A stretch of DNA of 64,000 nt from Owenia fusiformis (lineage: Eukaryota > Annelida > Polychaeta > Sabellida > Oweniidae). This document shows, piece after piece, positions 36,441 to 47,604 of this stretch (positions are counted from its first letter, which is position 1; each line of letters begins with the position of its first letter). The notes beneath the pieces were generated by a model. The model was given only the letters and a program-made list of their open reading frames with translations, did not search any database and was not told where the DNA came from. The stretch is taken from contig CAIIXF020000003.1 in the NCBI GenBank assembly GCA_903813345.2, positions 7,215,815 through 7,279,814 on the forward strand. Reading direction: 5' to 3'. The position numbers and the translations under genes were made by a program.

Positions 36441-38579
36441 CTTAACTAACATTACACATTCACTGTATGACAATCTGCCATAAATCATTGTAAGCTAAAC
36501 ATAAAGTTGATAAATCTTTTTTTCAATAATGGTAGATCAATCCAACAGTTTTCCTTCAAAGGTTGAATGTTTTATTATAACCAAGATGAGAGTAGGTAGT
36601 TACCAGTTTCATCACCAGGTGGCTGATTCGGGTCTCGTGAACTTGTCTGGTATATTAGAAAGTTCCCTTAAACTTGAATATTCATCAGTTTTAGTGAATC
36701 AATTTTAATATTTCCCTTGTAATCTCGTGTCATGTATGTGATAGCTATACAAATGAAAATATGTCAACTAATTATGAAATATCTTATGATTTTAAGAATT
36801 ACATTTTTATCTAGCTATGAGGTGGTTTTGATTCCTACTCGCATCTAGTCTATTCTTCTCAATTAAGGGATTTGACTGTCTTTTTATTCCTTACTAATTT
36901 CACCCTCAACAGTCATTAAATGAAATCAATTTTATGTTTTAAAATGTGTAAAAAGGTTTATTGTTTATTAATGTTTTATGTTTATTAATGGCAGTTTAAC
37001 ATGTGAAGAACAGTGAAAAATTTGCACATGATGATACATGTATGTGGGGGCTCAATACAAAACTGAGTGAAATGTGTCAGTTAAGTTTGATATCTTGGAT
37101 ATTTTAGACACGAAAAATATATTCTTAGCTCTGGAGGAAAAAATGAACTAGGTCCTATGTAGAGTTCTTGGATATTGTTGAAAAGGAAATATATCCTCAG
37201 AGCTGGTACAGAGGAAATAAATGACCTTGAGTTGGTTCAAGAAAAATCAATAATCATGAAGTGAAATAAAGCTAAGGGCGCCTTTAAGGGTGAAATGAAA
37301 GACCTTAAAGAGATAAAATTTAGTGTCACAAATAACAATACAAATAAGGACTGGGGTTTATTTGTCAGCCAATGGTACTATTTAGTATTTAACCAGTTGT
37401 CTGTTAAATAGAAGGGCACTTATATCTTGAATATTGCAGTATTCCATAATCGCAAGGAATAAAAGTAGGGATATAGTGAAGCCATCTGTCCTTCCGTCCG
37501 TCAATCAATGTGGCCATCCATCCGCCTGTCCAGAATACATGTAGAATTGAAATACTTGTTGACAGATTACCTTCATATTTGATTGAAAGATGTGTAGGCC
37601 TAAAAGTGAATAGTTTTTAAAAAAATTCAAGATGGCCACCACTTAAAAAATGGTGGGAAGTATAAGTTTTCTATTTTCCACCAAAGAAAAAGAAAAGGTA
37701 TTAAATTTTGAAATTCTGGTAGTATATTCTCCCTATACATCTACGTATTTCTGTCAAATATATTCTGTGTTTTTAACCTTTACCCCAAGGGAACATGGAA
37801 GGGGGTCCAGGAAATAGGAATGATTGTTAATTTGAGATCTTTCGTAAGTATAGCTTTACAATGATTTTAGAGTAAATTACAAATTTTTATCCTTTTTCTG
37901 ATTTGGGCCTCAGAAAATTCAAAATGGCTGCTTCATGTGTGATTTCACAACAATTTCCTGATTTCTTCAAAGTATAATATACTCAAATTGAAGGAATTTT
38001 AAAGTAGATCACATATATGGTATTGTTTTTCTGATTCTTGCCTCAGATTCATAATGGCTGCCTAAATTTGGTATACTTTAGAGATCTCTTCAAAGTATGG
38101 TTACATTATACTTAGATTTCAAATATTGCATCGTCTTTATGGTTTGTGCCTTCAAAACATATAAATGGTAACCCAAATGCTTAAATGGATGGAAATTCTG
38201 ATGTATCCCAAATGTCTGTCTTTTGTTATCTGCAAAGCATGGGTAATATTACATTATATATAGATTCGTGAATGTTATGTTCATTGGGATTTGCAACTCA
38301 GTGGAGTTGCCATTTCTAGTTTCATACAATAATTGACATCAACAAGATAAATGATTTCAACAGCTTGAATCAGAAAAAACAATATGCTTGTGTAACATTG
38401 ATAACAATTATTTTGATGCCTACAATGATGAACATGGCAGTTGTATCAAAGAAAACATTTTATTTCAAGAGCAAATAAACACATCTGAAGATTTCAAGAG
38501 CATGAATCACAATGGATGATTTTATCAGTACATGTTAGCCATTAGGCTCAGTGCTTGATTTCAAAGCTAGTGACCACCT
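36441..38579. other. Intergenic DNA between helicase and WSCD-type gene
   Basis: Contains a MITE at 36579 and a block at 37382-37437 (TTTAACCAGTTGTCTGTTAA) that recurs at 41643. Around 37490-38330 short GATGGCCACC and CAAAATGGCTGC words suggest an old dispersed repeat. The last helicase exon should lie here or just before, but it was not identified. Confidence 0.4.
36579..36850. mobile_element. GATGCGAGTAG-ended MITE, second copy
   Basis: Left AACCAAGATGAGAGTAGG, right CCTACTCGCATCTAGT. The interior matches the 21138 copy (GGTAGTTACCAGTTTCATCA; AAGTTCCCTTAAACTTGAAT) but is about 160 bp shorter. Confidence 0.65.
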
Positions 38580-41295
38580 ATGATTACAATGATGATAAGG
38601 ACATCGCAAGGACTTTCCAGATTTGTCTGTAGCATTCTGCTTTTATCTTTCTCTGGAATTTTATACATACTAAGCTCAGAAAGCAACAGAGGTAAGAATT
38701 GATCCATTTTATGTTTAATTTTGTTTTTTTTTGCAATATACAAAATTTTTGATGAGATTTAATTTGGTTTGATGCTTTTATCTGTTAATTCTGCCCATAT
38801 AACACAGGAGATCACAAAATGTCAATTAGTCTGGGGTACAATTATCTTCAAGATTCTAAGTGAAATACTGAAATATTAAGCTACTCCACCTTTGCAAATA
38901 ATAATTTTGCACTTCGTGAAGAATAAAATTGTACCACTGTGTATATTTGAAGTCTCTGCATTACAGGTAATGCTGCTGAGAAAGAGATCAACTGCAAGAG
39001 AAAGAAGACTTTTGGCAAAGATTTACCCTTGACGGCTCTTGCAAGTTTCCCCGGAAGTGGTAACACCTGGGCACGTCATCTCATTCAGGAATTAACAGGT
39101 TACAGATTATCCTCTGGTTTATATAGTTACCCTTTAGTTGCTATAGTTACCCTCTGGATGCTGTAGTAACTGCTATATATTGGTATATTTTCAAGAATGT
39201 TGAAAATGTTGGAATCATGAAGTATTTTTAATAGTGAATTAAGAGTGTACAAATTCAAATCAACTGGATGCAAAATGAGTACTTTGTATTACATATTCTC
39301 AATTTAGTATCATTCATATATTCGTGTTATATTTGTTGTTATAGGTATATATACTGGGAGTGTCTATAATGACAAGTTAATGGCAGTTGATGAATTCCCT
39401 GGCTCCCTAATCTACAACAGCTCAGTTATAGCTATCAAGACACATTTACCAGTGCTTCAAACACCTTCAGGCACAAGGTACAACCTTATGGTCCCATAAA
39501 TCAAGTATATGTATACACGCTATGTACATGCTATTATGGTAGACCAAATAGAATGTGTAATTTATAGAATCAACTTTTAGATCTGGGTAGCATACTGACA
39601 TGTCCATAAATCAAGTATATATGTACATTCAGTTTAGGTAGGCCTAATGGAATGAGTAGTTTCTAACAAGTAATTAACACATACATTTGAGGTAGCATAC
39701 TGACATTTGAAGAATGTTTCATATATTTTCAATCCCCTCAAAGTCGCATGTCTCAGACATAAGTGTTATATATACGGTACATTATTTTGTAAATAAATAA
39801 GCCAAAGTTTGTGTCATTCAGCATTTCAGTTTTTCACTGGTTTATCTTAGCAGATTTTAGTTATGTATACTCTTTCCTTTAGAAAAGTCAAGTCATGTGA
39901 TATTCAGTAAAGCAATCTTTGAGTGGTCCCAAGAGTGACATCAAATTATTCTTTGTTGCTTTTATGCTCTTTATGCTTTTATCTCTAGTTGATGAGTACC
40001 CATTATTACCCAATTTCAATGACACAGAATACTCTCATACTGGGCTGAGGTTACAATATTCAAACACACCTTTAAATTAGTAATTCAAAAATACTGTTAT
40101 GTGTAGTTAGAAGGGAAAATTACCAGATAAACAATATATACATTTGCTTTATTGCTTTCAGGTATGATAAAGCAATTTTACTACTGAGGGAACCCTATGA
40201 CACATTTCTTGCTGAGTTCAACAGAGCAAAGGGTGGCAAAAAAACAGGTCATGCAAAGAAAGAGGCGTTTACCAAATGGGATAAATTTGTCACCAAAAGC
40301 ATAACAGAGTGGTCTTTCTTTGTGGACACATGGTTAAACTTCAAACCCATGCTCTACGTATTAAAATATGAACTATTAAAGTCAAATCTTAAGGTAAGAA
40401 CAAATGTAGTTATACGAGAAGAAGGGTCCCTTATAGTCATACTTGAAAAAGTGCAACATTTTGAGGTAATTAATAAAAATCCAAGTCACTACTTTCGGTG
40501 TAATAATTTCATAATGATCATATGTTTTCTTATTCAGCACAAGTGTAACTGTTTTTAGGTTATTGAGATATTTCCGAGGAAAATGGTATACGGAAACATG
40601 ATATTTTGAATAAACTGGGCCAAAAAATGATCCCTTATTTATGGCAAAATGTTAGCATTGGATTTGTCGCACAAAATGGCAAATTTTGATTTTAGACCAG
40701 TCAGAATAAAATGTTTCCCCATATTTAACTCATGAATTATATAATTTTATAATTAAAACCAATAAAATCCTATGTTAGCATTTCCCAAGGGAATATTTAT
40801 GACAAATCCAGTGACTTAACTCTGGCTTTTAAAAGTGAAGAAGTTACAGTAAATATAGCGACTTGGAACATGTGTTATCTTGGCTATTATGCTTGAATCT
40901 ACTTGTATATCAAAGAATTAGCATTAATCCTGCTGATGTCATAGTTCTATAATGTAATTAGTATTCTGTCATTTGGACTCTTAATTAATAAACTAGTACT
41001 TTTTAAAACTGATCCCTGTCCAAATTCATTCAACTTTTATCAAATATATGAAATTGAGTTTGTGAATGTGTTGCAGGAAGAGCTGCGGAAAGTAGCAGAA
41101 TTCCTTGATGTGGACGTATCAACTCACAGTTTAAACTGTGTTGTCCAGAATGCTGAAGGAAATTACAAAAGACCAAAAAATAAAGATGATTTTAATCCAC
41201 TGGATATGTTGACAGAAAATACATTAACAACATTAAGGAGTATAAAGTATAGAATTTATAGTCGAATCTCTGACACTGGTTTGAATGATCATTAA
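38580..41295 (+). CDS. WSCD-type sulfotransferase lacking WSC domains, five exons
   Basis: Exons 38580-38691, 38967-39098, 39345-39477, 40162-40393 and 41077-41295 join in frame with GT-AG borders to give 275 residues. An in-frame TGA lies three codons before the first ATG. Residues 14-33 form a signal-anchor (FVCSILLLSFSGILYILSS). The PAPS 5'-phosphosulfate loop is at about 60-72 (TALASFPGSGNTW) and continues RHLIQELTGIYTGSVYND. The 3'-phosphate-binding segment is at about 130-147 (AILLLREPYDTFLAEFNR). The C-terminal part resembles the family's NCVVQNAEGNYKRP block. These features match the sulfotransferase domain of WSCD1/2 (WSC domain-containing sulfotransferases of the Golgi). The two WSC domains normally between anchor and catalytic domain are absent, and the protein is about half the vertebrate length. 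Acceptor sugar unknown. A decayed partial duplicate follows at 41.64 kb. Confidence 0.87.
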
Positions 41296-41642
41296 TATTT
41301 ATTTACCTATTCTATTATTTAGGGATTATGTAGGGTGAATCAAATAGTAAAGACAGTTCACAACAATAATTGCACTTAAATGTTCTACTTTGTATGCATG
41401 AAACTGAAACTGCTACAAAGTCATAGTTGACTTTCTAATACGCCATGAAGTATTTTATTCGGCATATGTCTAATGGAATCACATATGTTTATCTTTGTAT
41501 CATGGCAAGCCATTTTGAACAATGGTCTACACGACCTGTAATAAATACTTTTAAGTGACATTATTATCACAGGAATATCATGTCTTGTAGGGGCATTCTC
41601 GGCCATGGGGCATTCCTGGACACTCCCTTGGTATCAGGTCAA

Positions 41643-42060
41643 AACCTATTTAACCAATTGTCTGTTAAATAATAGGACACTTAATGTATTTCTTGAATAT
41701 TGAATTATTCTTTATTCAATAACATAGATGCGAGTAGGAAGTTACTTATTTCACCACCAGATGGCTCGTTCGGGTCAGATAACATGGCGGGTATAGTAGA
41801 AACTGATTGTAATGATGACAATAACATCAAAAGGATTTCATACATTTGCCTATTGCATTCTGCTTTTATCTTTCTCTGGAATTTTATACATACTAAGCTT
41901 AGAGATCAAAAGAGTTAAGAATTGATTCATTTTATGTTTAATTGATATCAGTGAAAATTACTCAACTTCTCATCTATATAGTCAAATTTCTGACAATGAT
42001 TTGAATGATCATTAATATTTCTTTCATCAATTCTTTAGTTTATGGATTATGTAGGGTAAT
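41643..42060 (+). pseudogene. Decayed partial duplicate of the WSCD-type gene
   Basis: In order: 41643-41705 matches upstream flank 37382-37437 (AACCAGTTGTCTGTTAAAT). 41843-41940 matches exon 1 and the start of intron 1 (GCATTCTGCTTTTATCTTTC, TTTATACATACTAAGCT, GAATTGATYCATTTTATG). 41974-42060 matches the end of exon 5 and the first 3' bases (TTTGAATGATCATTAATATT, GGATTATGTAGGGT). Exons 2-4 are missing and the exon-1 frame is shifted. A GATGCGAGTAG MITE fragment lies between the first two blocks. Because intron and flank sequence are kept, this is a segmental tandem duplication that lost its middle, not a retrocopy. Confidence 0.75.
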
Positions 42061-43312
42061 GAATTTATATTTATTTGTTCGGAACAAATCTACAAAACAT
42101 TATGATAAATCAAATACTAACCTATATGGTAGTGAAAGAAAAAATGGAATTACATCTATTTCAGCTTCAGTTTTATTTACTTGTTATTCTGTTGGCAGCT
42201 ATCATGTATTTTTTATGTTATTTTAAATGTTGGATATTATGATATCTAAAAGAAATACAATAAATAAAGGTTTTGTTTTTTAATTTGTTTGTTTTTCACC
42301 TCTCCCCTCCTAAGATTTGGCCTTTCAGTAGGATGTTGAACATATTATTGAATGGCCTAATATGGTATACAATTCACACTAATTTTAGGCACAGTTTACT
42401 AAATGGGATCTCTTATTTCAGTTCCGCCTTCTTCAAAATCAGGATATTAAAGAGGCAGCTGTAACACTTAAATCTCAAAACTTCAACAGATTGTTGAAAA
42501 AGGTCATCACTGCAAATAGTGTTTATGGTTATCTTCAGCCGTTATTGATATAAATGATTATGAAATAAATAAACTAGTTATCATGTTGCTTTGATAAACT
42601 TAATTCGCAAGAATTGACTTCCCTTCAAAGTTATATGCAAAATGAGGTACTATTAACCTTGTGACAAAATGAATGAGAATAGTAAAAAAAAAACTGTAAC
42701 AACATCTTCACATGATTCTTCACAATCTTTGTGAAACAGAGGTTTTTACCTTGATATAATAACCCAGATGCCAGTAGGCACTATAGTTACCAGCTTAACC
42801 AACAGTTACACTACTTAATTTTATGTGCTTTTTAATTTACAGTATGTGTGGTTGTAAAATTAATGGCTTGACATAACATTCTTGTGATGTGACTTTTCTA
42901 TAAATATGCATCTTAATGGGACCCATGACTGGCATTTCACTAATTTACTCTCGTGGGTTTTTCTTCACACCTGTTCCATTGATTTGCATGTAAATATTGC
43001 AGTTTCATTGCGTATAAGACAGATTAAGTAGGGTTGTCCCAGAGAACCTGATGATGGGTGATGGATGAAATTTTTCGTTTTGTCTAATTTTATGTTAAAT
43101 TATATATAGTAGAAAGATATAAAATTTCCCAAAATATTTTATTCTGAGAACCTTTTTTGGCAAAGTTATGCCATCATTTAGAAATAGGGGTAAACTTCTT
43201 AATTTTACCCTGATTTCCAGGGATTTGGGCATTATTTTCACCCCAATCTTACAAACATACCCTATTTCACATGCTCTTTTTATATTTCAATTCATGTGCT
43301 TTTGCAAATTTC
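42061..43312. other. Gene-free DNA
   Basis: Only repeats were noted. 42771-42790 (ACCCAGATGCCAGTAGG) resembles the GATGCGAGTAG MITE terminus, and 42925-43020 resembles 13970-14090. Confidence 0.4.
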
Positions 43313-44031
43313 ATTTTTTTTTTTTTTTTTTTTTATACATTATCAATTTATTTCATCATAATCATGTTTTACAAGAATGGCTTGCCAATCGCTTATAAAG
43401 CATTATAGGCTAAGCTAGAAAATACATAAATTTAATTACAAATGTAAATGCATGTAATATGGAAGAATAGCAGCAATTTGGATAAGAAATGGGAAATAGG
43501 ACAGGCTGGGGTCATGTATCATAGTCTCAGTGAGGGAATGGTAGGCATAGTTAATACTTGCTTGGAGGGTCCCATAGAGAATTATGATTATGTTAAGAGT
43601 TCTCCAGTAAAAAATTGGCAACAAGAGCAAAAAGTTCATTATTTTGTGCCAGCGATAAATCGTCACTGCCATGTTTCAGAAAATCTATAAATTGGCTTTT
43701 GTTCCTTATAGCTAAAGGCTTGTAAGTCTCTACAAGTGCAAGAAAAGTGTTCCTATTTTGTGCTTTATTTGGACAATAAAAGAATAAATGTTTTGGAGTT
43801 TCAGGCACACCACAAGCGCAGTTTGGTGTTTCAATATAAGTAAAATTATGGCCATATAGCTGAGCTTTAGTGAGCAAGTCAACTCTGAATCTATTGAGAA
43901 TTATTTCTTGATTTCTTTTTAACTTTAATTTAGTAGTTGGTAAAAAGGAGGGCTTAGGGATTTTAATTTTTTGTAAGTTATTGAAGCTGGTAATTGTTTT
44001 GCTTTCTCGAATATCTTCATCTTTTTTTATT
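43313..44031 (-). mobile_element. 5'-truncated LINE, 3' end with poly(A)
   Basis: On the minus strand an open frame from 44031 to the stop at 43593 reads KLKLKRNQEIILNRFRVDLL, TKAQLYGHNFTYIETPNCAC, GVPETPKHLFFYCPNKAQNR. The CxCG-x-PET-x3-H-x4-C pattern is the zinc-finger-like end found after the reverse transcriptase of many non-LTR retrotransposons. The stop is followed by about 260 bp of 3' UTR and a poly(A) tract (poly-T on the plus strand, 43313-43334), as expected for target-primed insertion. The reverse transcriptase and endonuclease are absent. The clade cannot be told from this piece. Confidence 0.75.
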
Positions 44032-44324
44032 ATTTATAAAACCTTAAATATTAAGGAAACAAAAAAGGAATAATAATTTGACATATATCTTGTATTTTTT
44101 TCTCCACGTTAGTATGACATACATACCCCTACCTCATATATTGGTGATTTTTGTCTATTTTTACAAAAAAATGATATTTACACATTCTTTCATAAAATCT
44201 CAAGTAGAGCTATACATCATTTAGTTTATGGCTTGTGAGAATGGGTATATGGTGGGCTTCAAAAGAAGCAAAGAAAATAAGTGGAACTCTTGAGTGTTTT
44301 TCTGCCACAGATGAACGAAAATCG
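44032..44324. other. AT-rich DNA between LINE and duplication
   Basis: Nothing recognised. Confidence 0.4.
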
Positions 44325-45095
44325 AGAAAAAATAGTAAAATTTACCAGAAATTATGGTAGAATGCCATTTACATATGAATATTAATAGGGAGATATGAGT
44401 ATGCAAACTTGTATTTCTTTATTACATTTTCAAACTTATTGATGAACTTTCCAACTATTTCAATAAAATGATATAAAATCTTGAAGATATAAAAGTTCTC
44501 CAGCTATTAGGAGTATCTGGCAACACTGCTGGTTGCCATAGCAACCAGCTAACTATAAACAGCGTTAACTAATTTTTTACTTTTCCTGAACAGTTTTCAT
44601 ACAAATCTTTTATAATGATCAATGTGGATGAGATATGACTTACTGTACAATGTTAATGCACACAAAAGTCTACTGATTGAATAGATAACCATAGCATTCA
44701 ACCCTATCATCGGGCAAAATAGTAAAATTTACCAGAAACTATGGTAGAATGCCATTTAAATATGAATATTAATAAGGAGGTATTAGTATGCAGACTTGTA
44801 TTTCTGTGTTATATTTTCAAACTTATTGATGAACTATCCAACTTATTCATAAAATTATATATAAATGTTAAGGTATAAAAGTTCTACAGCTAACAGGAAT
44901 ATCTGACAACACTCTTAGTTGCCATAGCAACCAGCTGACTATAAACAGCATTGGCTAATTGTTTACTTTTCTTAAACAGGAAAAATCATTTCACATACAA
45001 ATCCTTTATAAATATCAATGTGGATATGATTTACCAATACTGTACAATGTTAAAGCACACATATGTCTATTGATTGAATAAATAGCTATAGCAAC
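44325..45095. repeat. Tandem duplication with a 387-bp offset, two copies
   Basis: AGTAAAATTTACCAGAAA starts at 44334 and again at 44721, and the similarity continues through GGTAGAATGCCATTTA, TTGCCATAGCAACCAGCT and TACTGTACAATGTTAA. The copies have diverged noticeably, so the duplication is not recent. No coding. Confidence 0.8.
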
Positions 45096-45627
45096 TCAGT
45101 AGCATAGCAACTATATCATCAATTATCTAAGCTGTATTTTGGCATATTTCTACACAATTTGAAAATCACAATTTCCCCCTTATTAAATTTCCATTATTCT
45201 ATGAATCCTCAATCTGAATGTCAACTTACATGTAGATAACTCTAGACCCCCTTAAGCTTGTATCAAGAATCACGATGTAATAGAGGTTAAGGTGCAGCAT
45301 GTTGTGGACCAAGATGACAAAGCTTTAGGTGTACTTAGTGAAAATCACGAAATTTAATAGTCGCAAAATTCTTTCAATGATTAGCTATAGTCCATCTATC
45401 CACATGTTCATGTATATGTAATCTTGTTATGACACTTATATGCCAATGCCCTGGTCCTGTATATCCAACTTAGATGGAACTGGATGTTTTAACCTGAGGA
45501 CTATTGCACATCTTACATTTCTCCCAATTTAATGTTAATGTTCAAAGTTAACATCATGTGTTTCAGGAAATGGAAATTGCTGCCAAGAGATCAAAACAAA
45601 GTGTGGATTGAAGTCTGAGACAAGAGA

Positions 45628-45960
45628 AATACAGTCAATGATTGGAGCCAAACAGTGGGGATTCAGGCCTGTGGCCAGGATTTGCCAAGTGGGTACAGTC
45701 AATGTAATAAGGACTGGAGCCAGATAGTGGGGATTCGGGTCCGTGGCCAGGATTTACCAAGTGGGTACAGACAATGTAATAAGGACTGGAGCCAGACAGT
45801 GGGGATTCAGGCCCCTGGCCAGGATTTGCCAAGGGGGTTCACTTTTTATTAAAAAATAACAGGGGGTTCAAGTTTCACTACTTTGGCACATAAAAGGGTC
45901 AAAATCACTTGGAAAGTGCTCAGAATGGTGAAAAACGGCATGATTTTGAAGTAAATTTTG
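45628..45960. mobile_element. CAGGCCCGTAGCC-type MITE with its end tandemly repeated
   Basis: A 66-bp unit containing CCAGGATTTGCCAAGTGGG and AATAAGGACTGGAGCCAGA occurs about three times (45628-45836). The last copy runs into a longer element interior (GGGGTTCACTTTTT, AAGTGCTCAGAATGGTG) shared with 13527-13715. The terminal 20-30 bp of the element were evidently amplified together with flanking DNA. Confidence 0.65.
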
Positions 45961-46609
45961 GCCATTTGAACTTATTGTCTGGACTGTTGAAGTAAAGCTA
46001 AAGATTCAAGAGGTACAACAGTAAAGACGGGTGGTGATAATTATAAACAAACTAAGAGGATTAAAAATGTCAATGAGAATAAAGGATACACAAAAGGACT
46101 TATGATGAAAATGTAATGTGATTAAAAGGGTACATAAAAACCTTTCAGCTGCCATATTTATATGTTGCAACACATTAATTATGTTGATGGAATAAAGTAA
46201 ACTTCATGGTTTATCAGTAATATGGATTTTTTCCACCTATAAATGAGGCATGTGGTTTCAAAGTTTAAACAATGCAAAATGTGCTAGGGATGATTGTTGG
46301 GGGCATATCTATTAAACCATAATATTATTATCAACATCATTATGGCAATGCACAACTACATTGTTAACCCTCAATTGTTTTTTCTATCAAATTTTGAACT
46401 TGCTTGCTTATGCTATGAGAATATGATATTGTTTCTTATGTGTAAGACATTTATTTCAGGGGAAAAAATCCTGTACCATTCTATATTAGAAATTTAAAAG
46501 CATGAGGTCAATCATGCTGCATGTACTGGTTTTGGATTCTGATAATACACGAGGGCGTAGCCCAAGTACATTATCCGATTGAGATCTTTATTCCAATAAT
46601 TCAAATATA
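45961..46609. other. Gene-free DNA
   Basis: A short hairpin-like repeat, GATAATACACGAGGGCGTAG facing TACATTATC, lies at 46538-46575. Nothing else recognised. Confidence 0.4.
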
Positions 46610-47211
46610 CAGGGTGTCCCGCAAGTATGCCCCCCCCCCAGGAAGACATATACCTGTGTTTTCATAGTATGTGTATATATCATTTTAAAGCTTATCCAAA
46701 GTTACATCGATTTGCCAAGTATCATGGTTCAACTCTCAAAGGTGAAAAAATTACAGTCATTTCAAAATGTAGTGTTTGGCCAAAATAAAGTTCAATTACA
46801 CCAAATCACTAGTCAATGTGTCCTCTCGGGTCATCTTAACAGCAGTGGGTTGGATGAATATTGAGTTGGAAAACGAGAATGTTGACACACCAAGTAAATT
46901 CTTCTGAAGTGCCTGAAAGGTTTTAAGAGGATTACAAAATTCCACACCCTTATTTAAAGGGATTTTAAAGCTGCTGCTGTTAACATGACCAAGGGATGGC
47001 ACATTGACTAGAAATATGGTGTAAACTTGAACTTTAGCCAAACACTAAATTTTAAAATGACCGCAACTTTTTCCATTTGAGAATTGAACCATGATGCTTT
47101 GCAAATCAATGTAACTTTGGATGAGCTTTAAAGTGATATATGACACATACTATGACAACACTCGTACATTTATATGTCTGCCTATAGGGGGCATACTTTT
47201 TGGACACCCTG
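46610..47211. mobile_element. 602-bp foldback element with mariner-like ends
   Basis: Left CAGGGTGTCCCGCAAGTATG and right (inverted) CAGGGTGTCCAAAAAGTATG, each bordered by TA. The inverted similarity continues inward for about 290 bp per arm (for example GGTTCAAYTCTCAAA and CTAGTCAATGTG blocks), so almost the whole element can fold. The minus-strand frame at 46796-47041 is a by-product. This is a Tc1/mariner-type MITE. Confidence 0.8.
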
Positions 47212-47604
47212 TATTATCACTCCTTTATAAAAATGTCATTGTCCAAAATGCACTTGATGGCATCGCCCTTTTACAAATATTGGCACAACTCCATAATGCC
47301 CTGTAAAATAATATTTCTGCTCAATTGACCATATGCTTTGCATTTATGCTCTGAAATATTCTGAGCTGATTGATATTGATCTGCAAAATGTTGGAGGAAT
47401 ATTTTCAAAAAGTATGCCATGTTCACCTTTGCTCTCTCATGTACAATGTCAGTGATAAAATCATTGTTTTAGAAAAAAATAATATTTTTGTAAAGTGAGA
47501 ATAAAATGAATAGAAGTAGACTTTTTTGTTGTACATTTGATCATATGTGGATAAGTATGAGTATGTTAATTAATAATTAGTGAAAAGGCCACATGCAGGT
47601 ACAT

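Noticed and set aside
37160-37230. Final exon of the DHX35-like gene after the CCTCAG at about 37200
   Set aside because: The peptide that would result is short and does not resemble the lysine-rich DHX35 C-terminus.
46796-47041. 81-codon minus frame
   Set aside because: Lies in the arms of a foldback element.
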